From: Verticiella sediminum
GTDB lineage: Bacteria; Pseudomonadota; Gammaproteobacteria; Burkholderiales; Burkholderiaceae_B
DNA: 64,000 nucleotides
NCBI RefSeq assembly: GCF_007558815.1
Contig: NZ_VLTJ01000039.1
Coordinates: forward strand, 558,001 to 622,000
Direction of reading: 5' to 3'
In this document: in pieces, positions 22,850-31,229 of the stretch
Layout: each line of letters opens with the position of its first letter
How positions within the stretch are numbered: the stretch's first letter is position 1
Translations under genes and position numbers: made by a program
The notes under the pieces: model-generated
What the model was told of the DNA's origin: nothing
Databases searched by the model: none
The model's input: the letters and a program-made list of their open reading frames with translations, nothing else

Positions 22850-23950
22850 TCAGGCCGTCGTCTGCCAGGTGGGTTCCTGTTCGCTGCGCGGGGCGTCGAA
22901 CGAGGTGCGCAGGCGCGGCAGACTGTCCGGATAGCGTTGGGCGCAGAAGCCGATCATGGCCTCGCGGATGGCGCAGCGCAGCTCGAAGGCGGTGCCCGAG
23001 TCGCGCGCGCTCATCAGCAGCCGCACCTGCATCGCGCGTTCGCTGGCGTCGGTGATGTGCATCACGCATACCCGGCCGTCCCAGAGTTGGGAACCCTTGC
23101 AGACGCGCTCGAACTCGGCGCGCACGGCCTCGGTCGGGACCGAGAAATCCAGCCACAGGAACACTGTGCCCAGGATGCTGGCCGAACGGTGCGTCCAGTT
23201 CTGGAAGGGGTTTTCGATGAACCAGCGCAGAGGGACGATGAGGCGGCGCTCGTCCCACACGCGCACGACGACGAAGGTGCCGGTGATCTCCTCGACGCGG
23301 CCCCATTCGCCCTCGACGATCAGAACGTCGTCGATACGGATGGGCTGCGAGAAGGCGATCTGCAGGCCGGCGATGAAGTTGCCTAGCACCGGCTGCGCGG
23401 CAATACCCGCGACCAGGCCGACGATGCCGGCCGAGGCGAGCAGGCTGGCGCCGATCTGCCGCGCGCCGGGCAGGGTGAGCAGCATGAACGACAGCCCGAT
23501 CAAACTCAGCACGAAGGTGGCGCTGCGCACCAGCACCCGGGTCTGCGTGAGGATGCGGCGTGCCTTGAGGTTGTCCGCCACTTCGTAGGGATTGCGTGCG
23601 GCCACGCTGGCGCCCATGGCGTGTACGCAGCGGATCGCGAACCAGGTGACGGCGGCGATGAACAGCATGCTCAGCACCTGGCTGGCGGCGGCCAGGCCGG
23701 CGAGTTCCCGAGGGGCGCCGCCCAGGACGAGGCGCACCGCGAAGAGCATGAGTACGACGCGGCTCGCCCGGCCGGTGTAGGCGAGCATCTGGGTGGCCAC
23801 GGCCCGTTGGGCGGTCAGCCGGCGCAGGAGCGCATGCAGCGCGCGGTGCGCGGCATAGGCGGCCAGCAGCGCGGCACAACACACCCCGATGAGAATCGCC
23901 CATGCGACGACGAGTTCGCGTTGAGGGTCGGAAAGCCACTCGAAAGCCAT
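22850..23950 (-). CDS. MscS-family mechanosensitive channel
   Basis: This 366-residue inner-membrane protein has about four to five hydrophobic segments in the first 190 residues followed by the MscS beta domain. The pore-lining helix is GARQIGASLLASAGIVGLVAG-like (near 155-175), with small residues spaced as in MscS, and the beta domain begins at QPIRIDDVLIVEGEWGRVEEI. It should release ions under osmotic downshock or modulate membrane tension. The C-terminal alpha/beta domain contains DWDGRVC-like and RLLMSARDSG segments. It is longer than E. coli MscS (286) by extra N-terminal helices. The gene stands alone. Confidence 0.88.
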   Translation of the reverse strand: MAFEWLSDPQRELVVAWAILIGVCCAALLAAYAAHRALHALLRRLTAQRAVATQMLAYTGRASRVVLMLFAVRLVLGGAPRELAGLAAASQVLSMLFIAAVTWFAIRCVHAMGASVAARNPYEVADNLKARRILTQTRVLVRSATFVLSLIGLSFMLLTLPGARQIGASLLASAGIVGLVAGIAAQPVLGNFIAGLQIAFSQPIRIDDVLIVEGEWGRVEEITGTFVVVRVWDERRLIVPLRWFIENPFQNWTHRSASILGTVFLWLDFSVPTEAVRAEFERVCKGSQLWDGRVCVMHITDASERAMQVRLLMSARDSGTAFELRCAIREAMIGFCAQRYPDSLPRLRTSFDAPRSEQEPTWQTTA

Positions 23951-24189
23951 GCGCCGTCCTCTTGTACAAGGACGCGGCGGGCCGGCCCGCGTCCGGTAAA
24001 GGGATGTGCCCGCACAGGCGCGGGCACGGAAAGGATGCTGCGATGCATCATTATCGGCGCATCCGGCACTCGACGGAACCGTGGGGACACCAACCGTAAC
24101 GGATCGGCGGGACGTCGGCCGTTCGCGCGTGCCTGGAATTCAGTGGAAAGCCACGGCGCCGAATTCCGGAGCGGCTGTCGCGGCGCGGC

Positions 24190-24561
24190 TCAGGCCTGGC
24201 GCCAGGCGGCCCAGGCGAGCACCGCCCATGCCGCGATGAAGGCCACGCCGCCGATCGGGGTGATCGCGCCGAGCACGCGTATCCCGCTCAGCGCCAGCAC
24301 GTACAGACTGCCCGAAAAGAGGACGATGCCGCCCAGCATCAGCCAGCCTGCAGTGCCGACGGCCGCGCCCAGTTTGGGCCAGAGCAGGGCGAGGATGAAG
24401 AGGCCGAGCGCATGCATGACCTGGTAGGTGACGCCGGTGTGCCAGACCGCGAGCATGTCGGCCGACAGCGTGTTCTTCAGGCCGTGGGCGCCGAACGCCC
24501 CGGCACCCACCGCGATGATCATGTTGATGGCGGCGTACACGATGAGCAGGCGTTCGGACAT
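24190..24561 (-). CDS. DUF423 (YgdD-like) membrane protein
   Basis: This 123-residue inner-membrane protein has four helices and the hallmarks of DUF423: AFGAHGLKN near residue 22-30, YQVMHALGLF in the middle and TPIGGVAFIAAW near the end. The function of the family is not established. I begin at the ATG at 24561; the frame is open further upstream but the added sequence is not membrane-like. The 239 bases between it and the MscS gene contain no gene I can support. Confidence 0.85.
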   Translation of the reverse strand: MSERLLIVYAAINMIIAVGAGAFGAHGLKNTLSADMLAVWHTGVTYQVMHALGLFILALLWPKLGAAVGTAGWLMLGGIVLFSGSLYVLALSGIRVLGAITPIGGVAFIAAWAVLAWAAWRQA

Positions 24562-24671
24562 GTTGCTTCCCGGATGAATGGCAGGCGCAGGCAGTGTAGC
24601 GTAGCTGCCGGGTGCGGGTACCCGAGGTGTCGGCATGCCTGGGGGCCCGCCCGCTCGGACATGGCATCCGT

Positions 24672-25574
24672 TCACTGCGTCGGCCCGGCGTCGGGCAGCG
24701 CAAGGGCGGGAGCGAGATCGGCGACCAGCGCTTGCACCAGCCGCGAGGGATGGCTGCGCCAGACTGCGCTGATGCGCACTTCGTTGATCCGGTCCGTGAG
24801 GGCGAAGAGCGCGATTCCCGCGATGCCCGCCTGTGCGACCGACGCGGGCACCAGTGCCACGCCGCGATCCTCGCGCACGAGTTGCAGCATGGTGAACACA
24901 TGGCGCGCCGTGTGCATGAGCTTCGGGCTGAAGCCCGCCTGGCGGCAGGCGACGATGAGATTGTCGTAGAGCGCGGGCGACACCTCGCGCGAGAAGCCGA
25001 TGAAAGGCTCGTCCGCGAACGCGTGCAGGCCCGCGGGCGCAGGACGCCCGCGGGCCCGGGCCGACGATGTTGCGATGACGTACGGCTCGCGCGTGAGCAG
25101 GCGCGAGTTCAGGTTCGGTACGTCGACCGGCGCGTGGACGAGCCCGATGTCGATCTGCTCGCGCAGTACGGCCGACAACTGTTCGGCCGAGCCCATTTCG
25201 AAGAGCGATATCTCCGCGCGCGGAAATATCCGCTCCGCGTGGGCGGTAAGCAGCGGTGTCGCGGTGAATAATCCCGAGGCCACGACGCCGATGCGGATCG
25301 TGGCAAAGCCGCCGTCGGCTGCCCGGCGCGTTGACACAGCGGCGGCGTCGATCTGTTCCAGGATGGCGCGCGCCCGGGAAAGGAACACCTCGCCAGGGCC
25401 GGTGAGCTTGACCTCGCGCGGTGAGCGCTCGAGCAGGCGCACGCCCAATTCGGACTCGAGTTCCTTGATCTGGGTCGAGAGGGGCGGCTGGGAGATCGAC
25501 AGGCGGCGGGCTGCCCGGCTGAAGCTCAATTCCTCGGCGACCGCCACGAAATAGCGCAGTTTGCGGATGTCCAA
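24672..25574 (-). CDS. LysR family regulator of the CoA-transferase operon
   Basis: This 300-residue LysR regulator has an N-terminal winged helix (residues 1-60, RAARRLSISQPPLSTQIKEL) and a substrate-binding domain of the BenM/CatM class (FVAVAEELSFSRAARRL start, then IGLVHAPVDVPNLNSR). It likely starts at TTG 25574, because no ATG fits the conserved MDIRKLRYFVAVAEE N-terminus. It is divergent from the CoA-transferase operon at 25666, with a 91-base shared region holding an inverted repeat, so it most likely activates that operon in response to an aromatic or CoA-pathway intermediate. The inducer is not visible. Confidence 0.9.
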   Translation of the reverse strand: MDIRKLRYFVAVAEELSFSRAARRLSISQPPLSTQIKELESELGVRLLERSPREVKLTGPGEVFLSRARAILEQIDAAAVSTRRAADGGFATIRIGVVASGLFTATPLLTAHAERIFPRAEISLFEMGSAEQLSAVLREQIDIGLVHAPVDVPNLNSRLLTREPYVIATSSARARGRPAPAGLHAFADEPFIGFSREVSPALYDNLIVACRQAGFSPKLMHTARHVFTMLQLVREDRGVALVPASVAQAGIAGIALFALTDRINEVRISAVWRSHPSRLVQALVADLAPALALPDAGPTQ

Positions 25575-25583
25575 GATTCGATT

Positions 25584-25604
25584 TTCGTATTGTTGACGTA
25601 CGAA
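25584..25604. promoter_or_regulatory. LysR operator candidate (inverted repeat)
   Basis: TTCGTA-N9-TACGAA is a 21-base inverted repeat that contains a T-N11-A-type core, typical of LysR binding sites. It lies just upstream of the LysR start and 62 bases before the CoA-transferase start, in the shared divergent region. Confidence 0.6.
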
Positions 25605-25665
25605 TTCAGTATTTCACATCAGTAAATCGTAATGACAACATGCGGGCAACCAGAACCCAGGAGAC

Positions 25666-26874
25666 ATGATGTCCGCATTTCCAGGCCGTCCGCTGGACAA
25701 CGTCCGCATTCTCGACCTCTCGCGCGTGCTCGCCGGCCCGTGGTGCACCCAGCTCATGGCCGACTTCGGCGCCGACGTGATCAAGGTGGAGCGCCCTGGC
25801 GCCGGCGACGATACCCGCAGTTGGGGCCCGCCTTTCGTCGACCAGGGCGATGGCGAGCGCGTCGCAGCGTATTTCTGCTGCGCCAATCGCGGCAAGAAGT
25901 CCGTGGCGCTCGATATCGGCAATCCGGCGCATCGCGACGCCATCATCGAGCTGGCTGGCCGGGTGGACGTCGTGGTGGAGAACTTCAAGACCGGCACCCT
26001 GGAGCGCTACGGTCTGGGCTACGAGGCGCTGCGCCGCCGCAACCCGCGGCTCGTGTATTGCTCGATCACCGGCTATGGCAAGACGGGCCCGTACGCGGAT
26101 CGTCCGGGCTACGACGCGGTGCTGCAAGGCGTAGCCGGCCTCATGAGCGTGACGGGCGAGAAAGACGGCGAGCCCGGCGCCGGTCCGCAGAAAGTGGGAG
26201 TGCCGCTCACGGACATCCTGACGGGCGTGTACGCGGCCTACGGCATCGTGACCGCGCTCTGGGAGCGCGAACGCAGCGGCGAGGGCCAGCGGATCGATCT
26301 TTCCCTGCTCGACGTGCTGGTGACGTCGATGGCCACGCTCGCGGTGCCTTATTTTGCGTCCGGCGTGGTGCCCACCCGGCAGGGGAACACGCACGCTTCC
26401 GTGGTGCCGAGCGACATCTTTGCGTGCGCCGATGGCCCGATCCTCGTGACCGTCGGCAACGATGCGCAGTTCCGCAAGCTGTGCCAGGCCTTGGCAGCGT
26501 CGGATCTCGCGGCCGACGAACGCTACGCGACCAACGAAGGGCGGGTGCGGCACCGCGAGGCACTGGTGTGCGCGCTGCGCGAACTGATGGCGCATCGGCA
26601 GCGCCTGCCGCTGATCCAGGCGCTGTCGGATGCGGGCGTGCCTGCGGGGCCGCTCAACGACCTGCGTCAGACCTTCGCGGATCCGCAGGTGCAGCATGCC
26701 GGGCTCACGGTCGACTTCCCGCTCGGCCAGGGGGCCGGCGGGCAAGTGAAAGTGCTCGGCAGTCCATTGAAATTTTCGCGCACGCCCGCGCAGTACGATC
26801 GCCCGCCGCCCGGCCTGGGCGAGCACACCGAGGCGGTCATGGCGGCGCTATCGCACGGACGGGAAGGAGCATGA
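25666..26874 (+). CDS. family III CoA transferase (CaiB/BaiF)
   Basis: This 402-residue enzyme moves CoA between carboxylic acids. The N-terminal LSRVLAGPWCTQLMADFGADVIKVE and the catalytic aspartate in PLTDILTGVYAAYG follow formyl-CoA transferase and its relatives. CAGGAG lies 5 bases before the ATG. It starts an operon with two crotonases and a Bug receptor, behind a divergent LysR. The TGA overlaps the ATG of a repeat-borne frame at 26871. The acid it activates is likely the substrate imported by the Bug-associated transporter; that is inferred. Confidence 0.92.
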   Translation: MMSAFPGRPLDNVRILDLSRVLAGPWCTQLMADFGADVIKVERPGAGDDTRSWGPPFVDQGDGERVAAYFCCANRGKKSVALDIGNPAHRDAIIELAGRVDVVVENFKTGTLERYGLGYEALRRRNPRLVYCSITGYGKTGPYADRPGYDAVLQGVAGLMSVTGEKDGEPGAGPQKVGVPLTDILTGVYAAYGIVTALWERERSGEGQRIDLSLLDVLVTSMATLAVPYFASGVVPTRQGNTHASVVPSDIFACADGPILVTVGNDAQFRKLCQALAASDLAADERYATNEGRVRHREALVCALRELMAHRQRLPLIQALSDAGVPAGPLNDLRQTFADPQVQHAGLTVDFPLGQGAGGQVKVLGSPLKFSRTPAQYDRPPPGLGEHTEAVMAALSHGREGA

Positions 26875-27032
26875 GCGCCCCCGCCCGGCCGCCCGAAGGG
26901 GGCGCTCCCTCCCGCGGGGAGGATGTCGCGCAGCGACAGGAGGGCACAGCAGTGAGCGCCCCCGCCCGGCCGCCCGAAGGGGGCGCTCCCTCCCGCGGGG
27001 AGGATGTCGCGCAGCGACAGGAGGGTACAGCA
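26871..27032 (+). repeat. 81-bp tandem duplication, repeat-borne bridging frame
   Basis: Two adjoining copies of an 81-base unit (26871-26951 and 26952-27032) differ at two bases, including the initial A/G. Each begins ATG or GTG AGCGCC and ends with AGGAGGG before GCACAGCAGTG. The unit is 27 codons without a stop, in frame with the crotonase gene, and contains strong hairpins (AGCGCCCCC with GGGGGCGCT; CTCCC with GGGAG). Read from the first ATG it would add two 27-residue repeats (SAPARPPEGGAPSRGEDVAQ-type) to the crotonase. More likely it is a GC-rich intercistronic repeat that supplies the ribosome-binding site. Confidence 0.85.
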
Positions 27033-27785
27033 GTGAGCGCCGCCGTTATCTACGAGGCCGCCGACGGCGTCGCCCTGGTCCGGCTCAATCGGCCCGAGCG
27101 GCACAACGCCGTGAACGAGGACATGCGCGCGGCCTTGCTCGACGCCTGGGCGCGTTTCGAAGCGGACCCGGGCGCGCGGGTAGCCGTCCTTTGCGCTGCG
27201 GGGCAGCGTTCCTTCTGTTCCGGCCGGGACATGGCCGAGCCTTCCGGCATCGGGCACCGGACCTTCCTGCCGATCCTGGGCGACACCGTGTGCGTCAGCA
27301 AGCCGGTCATCGCCGCCGTTCAGGGGGATGCTCTCGGAGGCGGCTGGTTCATGGCGCAGATGTGCGATCTCGTGGTCGCCGCCGAACACGTCCGTTTCGG
27401 GCTGCCCGAGGTCAAGGTGGGGCGCGTCCCTGCGTGGGCGGCGCAGTTGCGCGGCATGATCGGCGAGAAGCACATGCTCCAGGTCATGCTCACCGGCACG
27501 CCCATTTCTGCCGCCGACGCGCTGCGCATGGGGCTGGTGAACGCCGTGGTGCCGGACGAGGCGGTCATGGATGTCGCGATGCACTGGGCCGCGGCCATCG
27601 CCGCGAATGCGCCGCTGGCGCTCGCCGCGGCCAAGAGGATCGTCTACGAGAGCGCCGGGCTGGACCGCGCGAGCGCCTTGGAACATGCGTTCGAACTCGC
27701 CAGGCCCGTGCTGCACAGCGCGGATGCGGCCGAGGGCCTGGCGGCATTTCGCGAGAAGCGTGCCCCGGTGTGGCGGGGCAGATGA
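27033..27785 (+). CDS. enoyl-CoA hydratase/isomerase (crotonase) family protein
   Basis: This 250-residue crotonase acts on CoA thioesters, usually adding water to an enoyl-CoA or isomerising it. The oxyanion-hole segments are SFCSGRDMAE and QGDALGGGWFMAQMCDLVVA, and GLPEVKVG carries a candidate catalytic glutamate. The start is the GTG at 27033 with GGAGGGT 7 bases upstream; earlier in-frame starts at 26871 and 26952 would add duplicated 27-residue segments that do not belong to the fold. It lies between the CoA transferase and a second crotonase. Confidence 0.85.
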   Translation: MSAAVIYEAADGVALVRLNRPERHNAVNEDMRAALLDAWARFEADPGARVAVLCAAGQRSFCSGRDMAEPSGIGHRTFLPILGDTVCVSKPVIAAVQGDALGGGWFMAQMCDLVVAAEHVRFGLPEVKVGRVPAWAAQLRGMIGEKHMLQVMLTGTPISAADALRMGLVNAVVPDEAVMDVAMHWAAAIAANAPLALAAAKRIVYESAGLDRASALEHAFELARPVLHSADAAEGLAAFREKRAPVWRGR

Positions 27786-27815
27786 AGGCGCATGAGTCGC
27801 CGGGAGGAGATGCTG

Positions 27816-28628
27816 ATGATGCAGGCAGGACAACCCTTTCTCGATGTCGAGGTCCAGGAGCACGTGGCCGTGGTCCGGCTGAACCGGCCGGAACGACGCA
27901 ACGCCTTGAGCGAGCCCGGGGTGCCGGGCGAGTTCGAGGCGCTCGTGGACCGGCTGAATCAGGACATGGAGGTGCGCGTCGCCATCCTGACGGGCGCAGG
28001 GACGGCGTTCTCGTCGGGAGGCAACGTCAAGACCATGCTCGCGCGCAATGGCCCGGGCAGCGGGCCCGTGGCGGCCGTCCCGGGCCGGTACGCCAGCGGC
28101 ATTCAGCGTGTGACGCGCGCCCTGTTCCGTCTGAACGTGCCCGTCATTGCCGCCATCAACGGGGCGGCCACGGGCGCCGGGCTGGACCTGGCCTGCATGT
28201 GCGACATGCGCATCGCGGCGCGCTCGGCCAGGCTGGCCGAAAGCTTCATCCGGCTGGGTATCGTGCCCGGTGACGGTGGCGCGTGGGTCCTGCCGCGACT
28301 GATCGGCGATGCGCGTGCGAGAGAGATGGCTTTCACTGGCGACGCCATCGACGCCGACACGGCGCTCGCCTGGGGACTGGTGTCCCAGGTGGTCGACGAC
28401 GCAGGGCTGATGCCAGCGGCAATGGCCCTGGCTGCCCGGGTGGCCAGGAACGCGCCGTACCAGTTGCGCTTCACCAAGCAGTTGTTCCGCGATTGTCGCG
28501 ACATGGATCTGGATCGTGCACTCGAGATGTCGGGGCTGTACCAGGCCATGTCGCACTGGACCGAGGATCACGCGGAAGGCGTCGCCGCGGCGCTCGACAA
28601 GCGGATGCCGGTATTCAAGGGACATTGA
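27816..28628 (+). CDS. enoyl-CoA hydratase/isomerase (crotonase) family protein
   Basis: This 270-residue crotonase has the oxyanion motifs AFSSGGNVKTM and INGAATGAGLDLACMCD and the active-site region AESFIRLGIVPGDGG, where an aspartate takes the place often held by the second glutamate. Such variants are more often isomerases than hydratases. GGGAGGAG sits 6 bases before the ATG at 27816; ATGs at 27792, 27810 and 27819 are alternatives. It shows only moderate likeness to the crotonase upstream, so the two probably act at different steps of one pathway rather than being a recent duplication. Confidence 0.88.
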   Translation: MMQAGQPFLDVEVQEHVAVVRLNRPERRNALSEPGVPGEFEALVDRLNQDMEVRVAILTGAGTAFSSGGNVKTMLARNGPGSGPVAAVPGRYASGIQRVTRALFRLNVPVIAAINGAATGAGLDLACMCDMRIAARSARLAESFIRLGIVPGDGGAWVLPRLIGDARAREMAFTGDAIDADTALAWGLVSQVVDDAGLMPAAMALAARVARNAPYQLRFTKQLFRDCRDMDLDRALEMSGLYQAMSHWTEDHAEGVAAALDKRMPVFKGH

Positions 28629-28685
28629 CGCCGGCGCAGCGCCGGTGCGAACACTTCGACGAAAAGAACGTTCAGGAGACTAGAA

Positions 28686-28922
28686 ATGAAACGACCCCCA
28701 ACGCTCACTGCGTTCGCTGCCCCCGAGGGTGCCTCAGCCTCCTTCGGGCGGCCGTGCGGAAAGGAAGTGCCCCCACGCTCACTGCGTTCGCTGCCCCCCA
28801 AGGGTGCCTCAGCCTCCTTCGGGCGGCCGTGCGGAAAGGAAGTGCCCCCCACGCTCACTGCGTTCGCTGCCCCCCAAGGGGGCCTCAGCCTCCTTCGGGC
28901 GGCCGTGCGGAGACTGAAATGA
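28686..28922 (+). repeat. tandem GC-rich repeat array with bridging ORF
   Basis: Three copies of a 74-76-base unit start at 28701, 28775 and 28851 (each opening ACGCTCACTGCGTTCGCTGC and containing CTCCTTCGGGCGGCCGTGCGGA). They differ mainly in the length of a C-run. A 78-codon open frame, ATG at 28686, runs through all copies and its TGA overlaps the Bug gene's ATG; the last unit supplies GGAG 8 bases before that ATG. A related single copy is at 61007-61087. Whether the peptide (MKRPPTLTAF...) is made is unknown; I regard it as repeat-derived. Confidence 0.8.
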
Positions 28923-29899
28923 AGACAAATATCATGCGCCGTGCGGCGCTTGGCGCGGCGCTGGCCGTGCTTGGCCTGGTCCAGGCGAATGTTGCGCTCG
29001 CGGAATCGACCACGCCGGTCAATGTGGTCGTCGCGTTCCCGCCGGGCGGCCCGGCGGATCGGATCGCCCGGGTGCTGGCGCAGCACCTGAGCGAGGCGCT
29101 GGGACGCAATGTGTTGGTCGAGAACCGACCGGGTGCGAGCGGCATGATCGCCGCGAGCTACGTGGCGCGTTCCTCCGACCCCGACAGCACGCTGTTCCTC
29201 TCCAATGCCGGAGCGCTCACGATCAACCCCGCGCTCTATCACGACTTGAGCTACGACCCCGCCAAGGATTTCAAGGCGGTGTCCATGGTGGCGGACACCA
29301 CCACCGTCATGGTCACCTGGGCCCCCACCGAGATCGGCGACGCAGCCGATCTGGTCAAGCAGGCCAGGGGGGGCAAGGAGTTCAGCGCCGGGTCCTCCGG
29401 CGTCGGCGGCGCATCGCATCTGAGCCTGGAGATGTTCCAGGAAGGCGCGGACATCAAGCTGTTGCACATTCCGTACAAGGGCGCTTCGCCGGCCCTGACC
29501 GATCTGGTGGGTCGGCGCGTGGACGTGTTCTTCGGTGATCTTCCTGGCGTGCAGGCACTGATCGAAGGCGGCAAGCTCAAGCCCCTCGGGGTGGCGGCGG
29601 AACAGCCGTCAGCGCTGCTGCCCGGCGTCAAGACCTTGGAGGAGCAGGGCATTGCGGGCGTGGTTCCGAGCGGCTGGTACGGCGTGGTGATGCCCGCCGC
29701 GGCATCGGACGAGCAGGTGCAGCGAATGTCCGACGGCATTCACAAGGCGTTGAGCGGCGCCAAGGTGCAGCAGCAGTTGCAGGCGATGGGCGCCGTGGCG
29801 ACGCCCAATTCCCCCGCCGAGTTCCAGGATTTCCTGGCGAACGATGCCCGACGCTGGCAGGCGTTGGTGACCCGGCGCGGCATACAGGCAAGCCAGTAG
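28919..29899 (+). CDS. Bug-family periplasmic solute receptor (TTT type)
   Basis: This 326-residue periplasmic binding protein belongs to the Bug/TctC family, which captures carboxylates for tripartite tricarboxylate transporters. The signal peptide (MRRAALGAALAVLGLVQA region, cleavage near ALAE) is followed by VNVVVAFPPGGPADRIAR, VENRPGASGMIAA and IPYKGASPALTDLVGRRVD, the family ligand loops. No TctA/TctB membrane genes are in the window, as is common for Bug receptors. It is the last gene of the CoA-transferase operon and presumably binds the operon's substrate. Translation is probably coupled to the repeat-borne frame upstream. Confidence 0.92.
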   Translation: MKTNIMRRAALGAALAVLGLVQANVALAESTTPVNVVVAFPPGGPADRIARVLAQHLSEALGRNVLVENRPGASGMIAASYVARSSDPDSTLFLSNAGALTINPALYHDLSYDPAKDFKAVSMVADTTTVMVTWAPTEIGDAADLVKQARGGKEFSAGSSGVGGASHLSLEMFQEGADIKLLHIPYKGASPALTDLVGRRVDVFFGDLPGVQALIEGGKLKPLGVAAEQPSALLPGVKTLEEQGIAGVVPSGWYGVVMPAAASDEQVQRMSDGIHKALSGAKVQQQLQAMGAVATPNSPAEFQDFLANDARRWQALVTRRGIQASQ

Positions 29900-29926
29900 G
29901 CGGGGCTTGTCCAGCGGGGACGAAGG

Positions 29927-30056
29927 CACGCCGCCTCAAGCCGGGCGGCGTGCACCGCTGTGGCGCCGGCAGACGGGGTGAAGCGCACGAAGCAGTGCGC
30001 TGTCTTGCGTCCAGCCAGGTACACCCGGATGCTGCGCTCTGGGCGGCATCCGGGTG
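29927..30056. terminator. two strong hairpins between convergent genes
   Basis: CACGCCGCC/GGCGGCGTG (29927-29952, 8-base loop) and CACCCGGATGC/GCATCCGGGTG (30022-30056) lie between the convergent Bug and acyl-CoA dehydrogenase genes. No T-run follows on either strand, so they are terminator-like rather than classical. Confidence 0.45.
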
Positions 30057-30069
30057 CGGCAGGGCAGGC

Positions 30070-31212
30070 TCAGGCAGCGTCCTGCAGACGCGCGTAGCGC
30101 TCCAGGTGGTAGTCGGCGTCGCCGAACTGCTGGCCGATCAGGGTGAGACGACGGAAGGTATGGGACACCTTCAGTTCCTCCGTCATGCCCATGCCGCCGT
30201 GCAGTTGCACCGCTTCCTGGGAGATTTGGCGGCAGGCGTCGGCCGTCTTGATCTTCGCGCCCGAGGCGATGCGCGCGCGTTCCTGCGCGTCGTCCAGCGT
30301 GTCCAGGCGCGAGCACACCAAGTACTGCATCGAGCGCATCTGTTCCTGCGTCACGAACATGTCGACCATGCGGTGCTGCAGGGCCTGGAAGCTGCCGATC
30401 GGCGCGCCGAACTGCTTGCGCGTCTTCAGGTATTCCAGGGTGTCGGCGTTGGCCGAACGGATCGCGCCGGACGCTTCCGCGCACAGCATGGTGTTGGCGA
30501 AGTCGAAGGCGGCTTCGATATCGGCCAGGGCGTTGCCGGCATCGCCGAGCAGCTCGCCCGACGAGACCGAGACGCCGTTCAGGACAATGTCCGCGGCGCG
30601 CTGGTTGTCCAGCGTGCGGTAGGCCGTCATCTTGAGCCCGGGCGCCTTGGCGTCCACGACGAAGAGCGAAATGCCGTCGGCGTCGCCCTCGGTGCCGGCG
30701 GTGCGCGCGCTGACGACGATCTTGTCGGCCATGGGCGCGCCGAACACCAACTGCTTCCTGCCGGAGAGTTTCCAGCCGTCGCCCGAGGCCTCGGCGCGGG
30801 TGGCCACCTGCGCGGCCTGGTAGCGCGATTCCGGCTCGCCGTGGGCCAGCGCGAGCTTGAGTTCGCCCGCGATCACCGGGCCGAGAATGGCTTCGTGCTG
30901 CGCGCCGCTGCCACGCTGGGCGATGAGGCGACTTGCCAGCACCGTGGGCAGGTAGGGCTCGACGACGAGGTATTCGCCCAGTGCTTCCATCACGCTCATC
31001 AGGGCGACCGCGCCACCGCCGAAGCCGCCGACCTCTTCGGGCAGCGGCAGGCCGAGCAGGCCCGTCTCGGCGAAGCCCGCCCACACCTCGGGGCTGTAGC
31101 CGGCGTCCGACGCGATGATGCGCTTGCGCGACTCGAAATCGTAGTGGTCGGCGAGGAAACGGCGGAGCGAGTCCGCCAGCATTTGCTGGTCTTGGTCTAG
31201 TTCGAAGTTCAT
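30070..31212 (-). CDS. acyl-CoA dehydrogenase, PimD-like
   Basis: This 380-residue flavoprotein removes two hydrogens from an acyl-CoA. It resembles the small subunit (PimD) of pimeloyl-CoA dehydrogenase: MNFELDQDQQMLADSLRRFLADHYDFESRK start (region 1-30), FAETGLLGLPLPEEVGGFGGG, and the C-terminal QLHGGMGMTEELKVSHTFRR. The catalytic base in this position is carried by the partner or by E/D near GGMGMTEE. It ends a three-gene operon with a larger dehydrogenase (17 bases upstream) and a CoA ligase. Confidence 0.9.
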   Translation of the reverse strand: MNFELDQDQQMLADSLRRFLADHYDFESRKRIIASDAGYSPEVWAGFAETGLLGLPLPEEVGGFGGGAVALMSVMEALGEYLVVEPYLPTVLASRLIAQRGSGAQHEAILGPVIAGELKLALAHGEPESRYQAAQVATRAEASGDGWKLSGRKQLVFGAPMADKIVVSARTAGTEGDADGISLFVVDAKAPGLKMTAYRTLDNQRAADIVLNGVSVSSGELLGDAGNALADIEAAFDFANTMLCAEASGAIRSANADTLEYLKTRKQFGAPIGSFQALQHRMVDMFVTQEQMRSMQYLVCSRLDTLDDAQERARIASGAKIKTADACRQISQEAVQLHGGMGMTEELKVSHTFRRLTLIGQQFGDADYHLERYARLQDAA

Positions 31213-31229
31213 CGTGGACTCTCTTGCGT

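Noticed and set aside
26871-27032. CRISPR-like tandem array
   Set aside because: Only two adjoining 81-base copies without spacers, in frame with a gene. The array at 28701 likewise has no spacers.
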